Shown: piece by piece, positions 50,005 to 61,680 of the stretch | Layout of the letters: every line of letters starts with the position of its first letter | Position numbering within the stretch: the stretch's first letter is position 1 | DNA from: Antedon mediterranea | Lineage: Eukaryota; Echinodermata; Crinoidea; Comatulida; Antedonidae | Assembly (NCBI RefSeq): GCF_964355755.1 | Contig: NC_092680.1 | Span: forward strand, 10,643,001-10,707,000 | DNA: 64,000 nucleotides | Reading direction: 5' to 3' | The notes under the pieces: model-generated | The model's input: the letters and a program-made list of their open reading frames with translations, nothing else | Database searches by the model: none | Told to the model about the DNA's origin: nothing | Translations under genes and position numbers: made by a program

Positions 50005-51830
50005 AAAGTTTCATCGAAATGCACAAATTGGTATAAGACGTTTCCAAATGCGATTTGAAGCTATTCTAAGCACTTTTGGGTTTTTATGTTAACAAGTTTA
50101 TTAAAAAATGAACAAAATGGTTTAAAACGTCTCCAAATGCGATTTGAAGCTATTCTAAGCACGTTGGTGTTTTTATGTTAACAAGTTTTTCCCATTTTGT
50201 GATTTTCGAAAAAAACTTGTTAACATAAAAACACCAAAGTGCTAAGAATAGCTGCTTCAAATCGCATTTGGAAACGTTTTAGATCATTTTGTGCATTTCA
50301 ATGAAACTTGGTTACACAAAAACATCAAATTGCTTAAAATCACATTAGAATCCGTTTTAGACCATTTTGAGCATTTCGAAAAAACTTTTCATACAAAAAT
50401 ATCAAAGAGCATAAAATAGCTTAATATCGTATTTGAAAAACGTTTTAGACCATTTTGAGCATTTCGACAAACTTTTTCACACAAAACATGAAAGTGTACA
50501 GAATAGCTTCAAATCGCATTTGGAGACGTTTTAGACCATTTTGTGATTTTCGAAAAAACTTGTTAACATAAAAACACCAAAGTGCAAATCGCATTACGAG
50601 ACGTTTTAGATCATTTTGTGATTTCCGAATAAAATTGTTAACATAAAAGCACCAAAGTGCTAAGAATAGCTTCAAATCGCATTTGGAGACGTTTTTGACC
50701 ATTTTGTGATTTTCGAAAAAACTTGTTAACATAAAAACACCAAAGTGCTAAGAATAGCTTCAAATCGCATTTGGAGACGTTTTAGACCATTTTCTGATTT
50801 TCGAGAAAACTTGTTAACATAAAAACTCCAAAGTGCTTAAAATAGTTTCAAATCGCATTTGGAGACGTTTTAGACTATTTTGTGATTTTCGAAAAAACTT
50901 AACATAAAAACACCAAAGTGCTTAGAATAGCTTCAAATCGCATTTGGAGACGTTTTAGACCATTTTGTTCATTTCGATGAAACTTGGTTTCTTAGCTCTT
51001 TGGTGTTTTTATGTTAACAAGTTTTTTTGAAAATCACAAAATGCTCTAAAAACGTCTCCAAATGCGAATTGAAGCTATTCTTAGCCCTTTGGTGTTTTTA
51101 TGTTAACAACTTTTTTTGAAAATCACAAAATGGTCTAAAACGTCTCCAAATGCAATTTGAAGCTATTCTGTACATTTTGATGTTTTGTGTGAAAAAGTTT
51201 TGTCAAAATGCTCAAAATGGTCTAAAATGTTTTTAAATACGATATTAAGCTATTTTGTGCTCTTTGTTGTTTTTGTGTGAAAAGTTTTATCGAAATGCTC
51301 AAAATGGTCTAAGACGGTTTCTAATGTGATTTTAAGCACTTTCATGTTTTTGTGTAACCAATTTTTTTCGAAAATCACAAAATGGTCTAAAACGTCTCCA
51401 AATGCGATTTGAAGCTATTCTGTACACTTTGATGTTTTATGTGAAAAAGTTTTGTCGAAATGCTCAAAATGGTCTAAAACGTTTTCAAATACGATATTAA
51501 GCTATTTTGTGCTCTTTGATGTTTTTGTGTGAACAGTTTTATCGAAATGCTCAAAATGGTCTAAAACGGTTTCTAATTTGATTTTAAGCACTTTGATGTT
51601 TTTGTGTAACCAAGTTTCATCGAAATGCACAAAATGGTCTAAAACGTCTCCAAATGCGATTTGAAGCTATTCTAAGCACTTTTGTGTTTTTGTGTTAACA
51701 AGTTTTTTCGAAAATCACAAAATTGTCTAAAACGTCTCCAAATGCGATTTGAAGCTTTTTTGTACACTTTGATGTTTTGTGTGAAAAAGTTTTGTCGAAA
51801 TGCTCAAAATGGTCTTAAACGTTTTTAAAT
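50005..51830. repeat. Satellite A, unit 4, shortened minus-plus-minus blocks
   Basis: Switches at about 50192 and about 50990. The plus block is only about 790 bp against about 1.7 kb in units 2 and 3: the first ten or so subrepeats are gone, fusing the hairpin region to the 'gctaagaatagctgcttc' subrepeat near 50240. The final minus block is full length. Confidence 0.9.
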
Positions 51831-52854
51831 CTCTCATCCTCGTATAAAGAAATTATTGATAGGAATGCTGTATTAGAGGAACAAGTCAAGACGTTACAGG
51901 TTCTAGTAAGTGAACAGGATTTCAAACAACCAAGATGTTCAGCAAAGAGATCAGTTGTAAAATCAAATACTCAAACATCTATTAATTTGAATAACCCTTG
52001 CCTCAGTATCACTAGGAGGGAAGAAGGCAAAGTCTGTGAAGAAAATTTGCAAAATATTACTTATAATAATGTATCACCTAAGCCTACAAAGAAAGCCGAA
52101 CAAATTACAGCAAAACAACTTCCAGCTAAACAAATTCCAGCTAAACAAATTCCAGTTAAACAGATTCCAGCCAAACAAATTCCAGCTAATCAACAAAGAA
52201 ATCTAATAATAGGTGACTCTATGCTGAAGCATATTAAGACAAATGGTCTATGTGAAACATCTGTGAGAACATTAAGAGGAGCAACTGTGGAACAAGTTAA
52301 CTATACATTATGTGAAATCGATCTGACCAATGTAGAAAATTTTGTCATTCATGCTGGAACAAATGACTGTTGCGATATCAACTTTGACTTGGATAGGCTA
52401 AAGAACGACTACACTGATATGATATCAAGGCTTAAAATGAAGATAACAGGCGAGGTTTTCATCTCAGCGATTTGCCCGAGACTTGATGATCTTTCATTAA
52501 ACAGACGCGTATTTGACGTAAATGAAATGCTCAAATATTCTTTCGGTAACATTGTTATGGATCACAGCCGAGCTTTCACTACACGATATGGAGTGGATTC
52601 ATCAAAGTTTACAAGTCATGGTTTACATCTTAACTTGAGGGGTACATCAGCCTTGGTTAAGAGTATTAATAATGTACTGTCAATAATATCACCAAAGAAA
52701 AATAGAAGAACTGGAAGCACGCACACTAGAGATCATCAAAGCATGCCTGTAGCAAATTGTCATTTCTGTTTTTTGCAGACATGGAAAAGCAGTTGTATGT
52801 TGGGTTTGTAAACAAGTAGGACATAAAGCGAAATTTTGCCAAGTTGAACACTGA
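51831..52854 (+). pseudogene. LINE ORF1 fragment, copy 4
   Basis: Same architecture and lesions; stop at 52809-52811, zinc knuckle in the shifted frame at 52798-52839. One substitution (gtatgt for gtgtgt near 52797) changes the first knuckle cysteine codon context: in the shifted frame TGT becomes TAT/TGT-adjacent sequence, and in the unshifted frame Val becomes Met. A at 51848 is shared with copy 2. Confidence 0.83.
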
Positions 52855-52896
52855 AAAAATGGCAAAGTAGATGAAGCCGTAATAAATGTAGCTAAG

Positions 52897-53920
52897 ATGA
52901 AGAGTGCTGATGATAATGACATAACATTAAATGAAATTTATATAAACAATGATTCTAGTAATAATAGCAGTAATATAGTAAATTCAGGTAACACAAAATC
53001 AAGTAAAATGTTAAGTTTATTCTATTGTAATATAAGAAGTATGAAAAACAAATTATTAGATTTCAATGTTAGATTTTCTTCTTCGTCTCATGACGTCATT
53101 GCTATATCAGAGACATGGCCCGATAGCACAGTATATGATAGTCAGCTTTTAAACAATGATTATACCATTTTTAGAAAGGATAGAAATTCTCATGGAGGTG
53201 GGGGGGGTTTAATTGCTTGTAAAACATGTTTAAATCCATCTTTATGCACAGATCTCAATGTTGATACACTTGAACTGATTTGGATAGAATGTCATTGTAA
53301 TATAGGTAAAATTTTATTAGGAGTGTTTTATAGGCCGCCTTCTTCAAATGTTCAATATTTAAATTCCTTTATTGATAATATAGATAAAGTTCAAGCAAAA
53401 GTTGTTGATTACAAACAGGTATTACTCATAGGCGACTTTAATATTCATGTTGATTGGAATTGTTTGAATGTGAACAATGGTTTATCCGCCCAAGCAGGAA
53501 GCTTGGTAGAAGGAACAATGGCAACTGGACTAGTGCAAATAATAGACCAGCCTTCTTATGTAACACGAAATGGGGATGGGCACTTTTTGGACTTGGCTTT
53601 TGTTAGTAATCCACTTTTAATTGATAAATGTCAAATTATTAACAATTTTGACTCATGTGATCATGAGGCAATTGAGATATGTCTAAGGATATCAAAACAA
53701 CGTGACAAAGTTATAACAAAAACTGTATATGTACTAAAAAATGCAGATTAGCAGAAAAGCATATTAATTAATTTTAATTGGGAAAATTGTTTTATGTTTG
53801 AAAATATGAATCTGTGCCTATTAAGAAAAGAAATAAAACTAAATTATTTCCATGGATTACTACAGAAATTAAGAAACTTTGTACAAAGAAAAGAAAATTA
53901 TATAGGAAGGCTAAGATTTC
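52897..53920 (+). pseudogene. LINE ORF2 endonuclease fragment, copy 4 (longest open frame, 284 codons)
   Basis: The only copy whose G run keeps frame (GGAGGT plus 8 G, about 53195-53208), so the endonuclease domain reads through 52897-53751. Motifs by residue: N45 in CNIRS, E72 in SETW, glycine run 100-104, YRPP 145-148, GDFN 179-182, D232 in FLDLAF, and D255-H256 in CDHEAI. These are the catalytic and metal-binding positions of LINE AP-like endonucleases. TAG at 53749-53751 ends it; the basic linker follows in a broken frame, and RT is missing. It could at most yield an isolated nuclease domain; I consider it a relic. Confidence 0.87.
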
Positions 53921-55642
53921 TTTTTTTTTTTTTTTGAAAATAAATATTGTTTTTGAAAGTGAAATATTGTTATAGTTGTAAATGTCAGGCCTAAACAAGT
54001 GGACCTTTTTTAAAATCAGAAACAAAGTTGCATGACATTATTTTTCATTGATTGATCATTCATTTCATATAAATAGACTATTATCAGCTCTTCACTCATC
54101 TAGTGGGTTGTGGCGTAACCGGTAATGCTCAGGTTTGAGTTCTCTCAGTAGTGGGTTCGAATCTCTAGGAATATATATATATTTTTTTTTAATTGAAAAT
54201 AAATATTGTTTTTGATAGTGAGATATTTTATTTTTATGGTTGTAAATGACATGCCTAACCAAGTCGACCTTTTTAAAAATCAGAAATGAAGTTGCATAGC
54301 ATTATTTTTCATTGATTGATTTATCCATTCATATAAATAGACTATTATCAGCTCTTCAGTCATCTACTGGTTTGTGGCGTAACGGGTAATGCTCAGGTTT
54401 GAGTGCTCTCAGCAGTGGGTTCGAACCTATACGGGTATTTTTTTCTTTTTTTTTTAATTGAAAATAAATATTGTTTTTGAAAGTGAGATATTTTTATGGT
54501 TGTAAATGTCATGCCTAACCAAGTGGACCTTTTTTAAAATCAGAAACAAAGTTGCATAACATCATTTTACATTGATTGATCATTCATTTCATATAAATAG
54601 ACTATTATGATCTCTTCAGGCATCTACTGGTTTGTGGCGTAACCGGTAATGCTCATGTTTGAGTTCTCTCAGTAGTGGGTTTGAACCTCTTGGGATATTT
54701 TTTTTCGTTTTTTTTTTAATTGAAAATAAATATTGTTTTTGAAAGTGAGATATTTTGAGGGTTGTAAATGCATGGCCTAAAGAAAAGGACCTTTTTTAAA
54801 ATCAGAAACAAAGTTGCATAACATCATTTTACATTGATTAATTATTTATTTCATATAAATAGAGTATTATTAGCTCTTCAGTCATCTACTGGTTTGTGGC
54901 GTAGCGGGTAATGCTCAAGTTTGAGTGCTCGCAGTAGTGGGTTCGCACCTCTAAGGAAATTTTTATTTATTTTTTTTTTAAATTGAAAAAAAATATTGTT
55001 TTTGAAAGTGAGATATTTTGAGGGTTGTAAATGTCAGGCCTAAAGAAGTGGACCTTTTTTAAAATCAGAAACAAAGTTGCATGGCATTATTTTTCATTGA
55101 TTGATCATTAATTTCATATTATCAGCTCTTCAGTCATCTACTGGTTTGTGGCGTAACGGGTAATACTCAGGTCTGAGTGCTCTCAGTAGTTAGTTCTAAC
55201 CTCTAGGGATATTTCTTTTTTCTTTTTTTTTAATTGAAAATAAATATTGTTTTTGATAGTGAGATATTTTTATGGTTGTAAATGTCATGCCTAATCAAGT
55301 CGACCTTTTTAAAAATCAGAAATAAAGTTGCATAGCATTATTTTTCATTGATTGATCATCCATTCATATAAATAGACTATTATCAGCTCCTCAGTCATCT
55401 ACTGGTTTGTGGCGTAACGGGTAATGCTCAGGTTTGAGTGCTCCCAGTAGTGCGTCGAACCTCTAGGGATATTTTTTTTCTTTTTTTTTAAATTTAAAAT
55501 AAATATGGTTTTTGAAAGTGTGATATTTTGAGGGTTGTAAATGTCAGGCCTAAACAAGTGGACATTTTTTCAATCAGAAACAAAGTTGCATGGCATTATT
55601 TTTCATTGATTGATCATTCATTTCATATAAATAGACTATTAT
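53921..55642 (+). repeat. tRNA-like monomer array, unit 4, first part (6 monomers)
   Basis: A-box starts near 54106, 54367, 54629, 54892, 55146 and 55409. Very close to units 1 and 2, with the 'aggaatatatatatattt' variant in the first monomer. Confidence 0.9.
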
Positions 55643-55792
55643 GAGCTCGGCCGTTCCAAGGCAAAACAACGTAACTACAAAATGTTGCTTTTCGAGAAAA
55701 ATTGAATTGAAGTTTGAGTGTTTGCATTTCAACAACAAATTATCGTAATGATGTGAAATTTTGCATGAGTATATATAAATAATAATTATTAT

Positions 55793-55978
55793 ACAGATAT
55801 TGACTGCTTAGAGGTTAAATATAAGATTTGACATCCCCGAGGGAATGATATTAAGTTCGAGGGAATATATATTTCCCAAAGCGCCAGCTGAGGGAAATAT
55901 ATATTCCCCGAGAACTTAATATCATTCCCGAGGGGATGTCAAATCTTATATTTAACCGATATAAAAGGCAATATCTGT
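55793..55978. repeat. Fold-back element (near-perfect inverted repeat)
   Basis: Ends ACAGATATTG and CAATATCTGT. The arms (ttaaatataagatttgacat, then cattcc/ggaatg and gggaatatatatttccc against gggaaatatatattcccc) pair over about 85 bp each around a loop 'aaagcgccagctg'. Size and structure are those of a MITE or fold-back element; TA or TTA next to the ends may be the target site. Confidence 0.85.
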
Positions 55979-56211
55979 TATATTATATAGCCAAGAACAA
56001 GTCTGCTGGGTTGGGTGAAGCTAGGTTAGGCCTCAATCCTATAGTATTTGTATTGTATTTAAACAAGCCTGCTTAGACACCTTACCTTGCGAAGAATAAT
56101 ATACAGATAATTACTAATTAATGATTCCTTGGAAATAAAATATTCACTTAGGCCTAGGTCGTTTAAATTAACAGAAGAATTTCCATCAATAAGCCTATTA
56201 AAAATAATAAT

Positions 56212-56251
56212 ATTATAATCATGGAGGTATTTATACCTCCATGATTATAAT
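56212..56251. repeat. Perfect 19-bp-arm palindrome
   Basis: attataatcatggaggtat, a 2-base spacer, then its exact reverse complement. It could extrude as a cruciform or be the remnant of a hairpin-tipped element. Nothing else marks a function. Confidence 0.85.
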
Positions 56252-56469
56252 CAGGTAGGCCGAATAAACAATTCGTCTTCTTCTCGATCTTCGAGGAGCC
56301 GAATCACCGGATGTTCAGCGCGTACTAGTTACTAGGTTACTACTGTGAGTATTGACCAATCACAAACGGTGTTTCATCACATTTAGGGTGGACTTATAAC
56401 AAATGAGGGCGGTATGTATGCATAGTTTAAATAGTTTAGATGATTAATAATTAATTTCTTCAAGCAACT

Positions 56470-56541
56470 TTCGTGGCGCAGCGGTTGAAGCGTTGTCTTG
56501 CGATGAAGTGACAATTCCACCCGAGTTCAAGATCGAGTTGA
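56470..56541 (+). other. tRNA-derived SINE-like head
   Basis: tggcgcagcggttgaagcg (56474 on) matches the Pol III A box and can form a D-stem; gagttcaagatc (56523-56534) is a weak B box at tRNA distance. CAACT...TCG before and CGAGTTG after can pair partly as an acceptor stem. The anticodon and T arms do not fold well, so this is a SINE head rather than a tRNA gene. It is different in sequence from the array monomers. Confidence 0.5.
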
Positions 56542-57729
56542 TGACTTTTGTTTATTTATCGGCAACGCGAGTGTTGGCACACGAAAATTACACAGTCAAT
56601 ATCATCGTACTCGAGAATCTATATGTTTAATGACAGGGGACACGATAATTACGCGAAAATTACACAGTCAATATCATCGTTCTCGAGGATATATACGATT
56701 TACGATCCTCGCAGCGGTAGTCATGTGATGCAGTTTCAACCAATCACGTTAGCGTATTTACATAGGCTATGTAATATTATTAAATACAAAATGTTAAATA
56801 ATTTAAACAATTTGATCAAAAGTTATTAGCACTTTTAACAGATACGTTGTTTTGCCTTAGAAATGACGTGCATAGAATGAAAGTCATTTCTGAGGCAAAA
56901 CAACGTAACTGCGATATTCTGTGGCAAAACAACGTAACTGTGGTCATTCCATGGCAAAACAACGTAACTGTGATGATTTTAAAAACAATGGATTGAAACT
57001 CTTTTTGAACAAAAGGGAAGGCTGCGATCATCTATGATGGCTAGGAACTAGGTTGGCTTAACAAAGAGTGCATTTGAAGCTAGGCTTAGCCATTTGCATC
57101 TACTATTTATGATATAGACTTATTACATTATTATGTTATAGCCTACCTACTAGCCTGCTACTACAAGGCCTACGTACAACAATGCAAAGACGCCCGTCCA
57201 ACTAGGCTAGGGATAGCCTAGTTTCAATGACAATACTTGTGTACTTGGCTAGATTAGGTAGGTCTGTAAAAATAATAGCCTAGCCTAGTTTCAAGCTTGC
57301 CTGAACTTTTTCGTAAATATAGTTAATTCTTAGAATAAATTTTAATACATTAAATTAGTTGTCTAGCGTAATAAGCCTAATATTGTTTAATATATCTTTT
57401 ACTTTTAGTTAAGATCGTTGCTATGCCTATCGTCATGCATCAGTGGTTTCTGTCTCAAAATTACGTAACTTAGCTGATTGTGAGAATTTGAAGCGAAAAT
57501 CGTAGACATTTCCGTGGCAGATCTGGTAGATACGTTGTTTTGCCTTGGAAAATACCAGAATTATTTGTTTTTTGCTTAAAGATACGTGGTACTATCTGTA
57601 AAATTAATGATCTCTGAAACCTGAAATTTTTTCAGGTTGTTCTTAAATTTGTAATAATTCCCCAAATGTAAAAATCTCAAAATTGACAAAAATGCGAGTT
57701 ATGTGGTAGGCCTTGGAACGGCCGAGCTC

Positions 57730-59676
57730 TTCAGTCATCTATTGGTTTGTGGCGTAACGGGTAATGCTCAGGTTTGAGTGCTCTCAGCAGTGGGTTCGAA
57801 CCTATACGGGTATTTTTTTTCTTTTTTTTTTATTGAAAATAAATATTGTTTTTGAAAGTGAGATATTTTGAGGGTTGCAACTGTCTAGCCTAAACAAGTG
57901 AACCTTTTTTAAAGTCAGAAAGAAAGTTGCATGGCATTATTTTTCATTGATTGATCATCTATTTCATATAAATAGACTATTACCAGCTCTTCAGTCATCT
58001 ACTGGTTTGCGGCGTAACGGGTAATCCTCAGGTTTGAGTGATTTCAATAGTGGGTTTGAACTTCCAGGGATATTTTTTTTCTTTTTTTTTTATTCGAAAA
58101 TAAATATTGTTTTTGAAAGTGAAATATTGTTATAGTTGTAAATGTCAGGCCTGAACAAGTGGACCTTTTTTAAAATCAGAAACAAAGTTGCATAACATTA
58201 TTTGTCATTGATTGATCATTCATTTCATATAAATAGACTATTATCAGCTCTTCACTCATCTACTGGGTTGTGGCGTAACCGGTAATGCTCAGGTTTGAGT
58301 TCTCGCAGTAGTGGGTTCGAATCTCTAGGAATATTTTTTCTTTTTTTTTTTATTGAAAATAAATATTGTTTTTGATAGTGAGATATTTTTATGGTTGTAA
58401 ATGTCATGCCTAACCAAGTCGACCTTTTTAAAAATCAGAAATGAAGTTGCATAGCATTATTTTTCATTGATTGATCATCCATTCATATAAATAGACTATT
58501 ATCAGCTCTTCAGTCATCTACTGGTTTGTGGCGTAACGGGTAATGCTCAGGTTTGAGTGCTCGCAGTAGTGGGTTCGAACCTCTACGGGAATTTTTTTGT
58601 TTTTTTTTATTGAAAATAAAAATTGTTTTTGAAAGTGAGATATTTTATGGTTGTAAATGTCAGGCCTAACCAAGTGGACCTTTTTTAAAATCATAAACAA
58701 AGTTGCATAAGATTATTTTTCATTGATTGATCATCCATTCATATAAATAGACTATTATAAGCTCTTCAGTCATCTACTGGTTTGTGGCGTAGCGGGTAAT
58801 GCTCAAGTTTGAGTGCTCGCAGTAGTGTGTTCGCACCTCTAAGGATATTTTTATTTATTTTTTTTTTAAATTGAAAATAAATATTGTTTTTGAAAGTGAG
58901 ATATTTTGAGGGTTGTAAATGTCAGGCCTAAACAAGTGGACCTTTTTTAAAATCAGAAAGAAAGTTGCATGGCATTATTTTTTCATTGATTGATCATTCA
59001 TTTCATATAAATAGACTATTATCAGCTCCTCCGTCAACTACTGGTTTGTGGCATAACGGGTAATACTCAGGTCTGAGTGCTCTCGGTAGTGGGTTCTAAC
59101 CTCTAGGGATATTTCTTTTTTCTTTTTTTTTCAATTGAAAATAAATATTTTTTTTGAAAATGAGATATTTTGAGAGTTGTAAATGTCAGGCCTAAAGAAG
59201 TGGACCTTTTTTAAAATCAGAAACAAAGTTGCATGGCATTATTTTTCATTGATTGATCATTAATTTCCTATTATCAGCTCTTCAGTCATCTACTGGTTTG
59301 AGGCATAACGGGTAATACCCAGGTTCGAGTGCTCTCAGTAGCGGGTTCCAACCTCTAGGGATATTGCTTTTTTTTTTAAATTGAAAATAAATATTTTTTT
59401 GGAAAATGAGATATTTTGGGGGTTGTAAATGTCAGGCCTAAAGAAATGGATCTTTTTTAAAATCAGAAACAAAGTTGCATGGCATTATTTTTCATTGATT
59501 GATCATTCATTTCATATAAATAGAGTATTATCAGCTCTTCAGTCATCTACTGGTTTGTGGCGTAACGGGTAATGCTCAAGTTTGTGTGCTCTCAGCATTG
59601 GGTTCGAACCTCTACGGATATTTTTATTTTTTTATAATTATTTTTTTTTAATTGAAAATAAATATTGTTTTTGAAA
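57730..59676 (+). repeat. tRNA-like monomer array, unit 4, second part (8 monomers)
   Basis: A-box starts near 57747, 58007, 58267, 58528, 58786, 59046, 59295 and 59556. One monomer more than unit 2, otherwise the same order; both units share the 'attttttttgtttttttttat' T-run variant and 'aataaaaattg' near 58590 (29895 in unit 2). Confidence 0.9.
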
Positions 59677-60700
59677 TCAAATACATGTAAAAAGACTGCC
59701 ATAAAGCCTCCAAAAGAAGTCAATGTGCTCCTTCGTATTCAGTACTCATGGGTGAGCTTCTTTTCCACCTGGAGTTCTTTTCGAGAGCTGCTGGGTTCCC
59801 GCCCGGAAAATGTTTTATTTACATGATTTGAACAATATTCTAATGTAAATATTAACAGCATCAAAATTTAACAGTGTGGCGTGTTGACCGCGAATGATTA
59901 ACATATTATCTTCCCCATAATACACGTGCACAAGCTCATTTGCATAACAACCACGAGGCATACCAAACTGTTTAAAATAAAGAAAATAGAGTTGCACAGA
60001 CTCCCGCCTGAGAATGGTACTTTACATGATTTGAAATTATATGAAACAAAATATATAAGACTAACAAGGACAATAGAGCTTGTCCCCGGAAAGTGCACCT
60101 ATTCATTGAATTATGAAATTAAATACTACTAGCCTACCATGTTTGGGGCAGAGCTAATAATGAAAATAGAGCCCAGAATTGCACTTATACTTATACTTAT
60201 TACCATACATAATCACCTATGATATTTATGATTATTTGTTAAAAATTCAACTATCCAGATGCGAATTCAAAAGTTTAGGTAGAGTTTTCTACTTTAAAAA
60301 CTCGACTTCGTATATGCCTAAGGCCTAGCCCGGCGGCGGAATTAGTCTAAGTTTCGAAATCGGTCTGGAAATCGGCATCTTTGCAAATGTTCTATATTTG
60401 ATCTATTTCACTCTCCATTAACCCAATACAAAAATCATCGGAGACAAACTATCTGTTTAAAACATGTTTATTCTGGGACGGTGCGGCCATACACACCAAC
60501 TACCATCCATAAATGTTTATTCATAACATATTACAATACAATATCTTGCATGAATCGGACATTTCGATACCAATGTAGCAACATTGATTAACAAAATCAA
60601 AATTCAACAGTGTGGCGTGTTGACCGCGAATTACTAACAATACCATCTTTCACACTACACCTACAAAAACTCATTTGCATAATAACAAACGGCATATGAT
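59677..60700. other. Non-coding spacer, unit 4
   Basis: Counterpart of the other spacers, with T at 60135, A at 60425 and the four-A run as in unit 2. No gene. Confidence 0.7.
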
Positions 60701-61405
60701 GTTAGCACAATATATGTGCATAAATGGCAATATTATATAGCATAATTTTTGAATTTCAAAAAGTGGAAATTTTGGCAATTTTTCGAAAAAATTTCAATGG
60801 TCCCCCGCAGCGAAATTTTCGAAAAATTGCCAAATTTCGACCCTTTTATTTTTTGACATAACTAGTTACGATGGCTCTATAAGATGATTCTATCACAATA
60901 TATTTGTATAAATGCCAATATAATAGCATAATTATTGAATTTTAAAAAGTGGAAATTTTGGCCATTTTTCATAAAAATTCCTATGAAATTTTCGCAAAAA
61001 TGGCCAAATTTCAAACCTTTTATTTGTTGACATAACTAGTTACTATGGCTCTATAAGATGATGATAGCACAAAATATTTGCATAAATGGCAATATTATAT
61101 AGCATACTTTTTTAATTTTAAAAAGTAGACATTTTTGGCATTTTTCGAAAAAATTCCTATGGTCCCCCGCAGGATAATTTTCGCAAAAATGGTAAAATTT
61201 CAAACCTTTTATTTTTTTGACATAACTAGTTACTCTTGCTGTATAAGATGAGTTTAGCACAATATATTTGCAATAATGGCAATATTATAGCATAATTTTC
61301 GAATTTCAAAAAGTGTAAATTTTCGCCATTTTTCGAATAAAAACCTTATGGTCCCCCAAAGGGAAATTTTCGAAAAATGGCCAAATTTAGACCCTTTTAT
61401 TTTTT
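60701..61405 (+). repeat. Satellite C array, unit 4, first part
   Basis: Four monomers, then an abrupt join to the LINE tail within 'ttatttttt'. 'agcacaaaatatttgc' near 61068 is shared with unit 2; units 1 and 3 have 'agcacaatatatttgc'. Confidence 0.88.
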
Positions 61406-61680
61406 GAAAGAATTAAACGAAGGAGACTAAAATGGTATGGACACATAATTAGATTACCGGATGATACCCCAATCAAACAAACAATGAAGGAAACTAACAG
61501 GAAAGTAAAACGACCCGTAGGAAGACCAAGAAATAACTGGATGAATCAAATAAAGAAAGACTTACAAGGACTAGTAGACACTAACACAATAACAAACCAT
61601 CCTGCCATAAACAGAAAAAAATGGAAACAAATTGTGGAAAGCGTAATGTCGGAAGACGGAAAACGTTAACAACAAACAGT
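61406..61680 (+). pseudogene. LINE ORF2 C-terminal tail in satellite C, unit 4 (5'-shortened)
   Basis: Same protein tail (RIKRRRLKWYGH, GRPRNNW, stop TAA at 61667-61669), but the first three residues and about four satellite monomers before it are deleted, so its left junction differs from units 1 and 3 while the right junction is the same. In-frame ATG appears only at 61484. A deletion after duplication explains this better than a new insertion. Confidence 0.8.

Larger units (their letters stand above)
55793..56774. mobile_element. 982-bp nested insertion, unit 4 only
   Basis: Comparison with copies 1-3 gives exact edges, with TATTAT on both sides (55787-55792 and 56775-56780) as a candidate 6-bp target duplication in a low-complexity TTA run. 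It begins with a 186-bp fold-back, then carries a perfect short palindrome, a tRNA-like SINE head and a local direct repeat (attacacagtcaatatcatc near 56588 and 56663). The word gatattgactg at its left end is inverted in cagtcaatatc of those repeats. An open frame at 56548-56829 runs out into host element and is not a gene. Could be one composite element or several nested ones. Confidence 0.7.
55643..57729. mobile_element. 1.1-kb TIR element in tRNA-like array, copy 4, carrying a nested insertion
   Basis: Outer GAGCTC at 55643-55648 and 57724-57729, same 15-bp perfect TIR. It is split at 55792/56775 by 982 bp of foreign DNA; without it the length is about 1.1 kb as in the others. T at 57702 groups it with copy 2. 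Confidence 0.85.

Noticed and set aside
56333-56400. CCAAT-like word (gaccaatcacaa) as a promoter
   Set aside because: Isolated short motif with no TATA or downstream gene; expected by chance.
56548-56829. 93-codon frame in the unit 4 nested insertion
   Set aside because: It spans the insertion border into the host TIR element and includes a direct repeat; no start context or domain.
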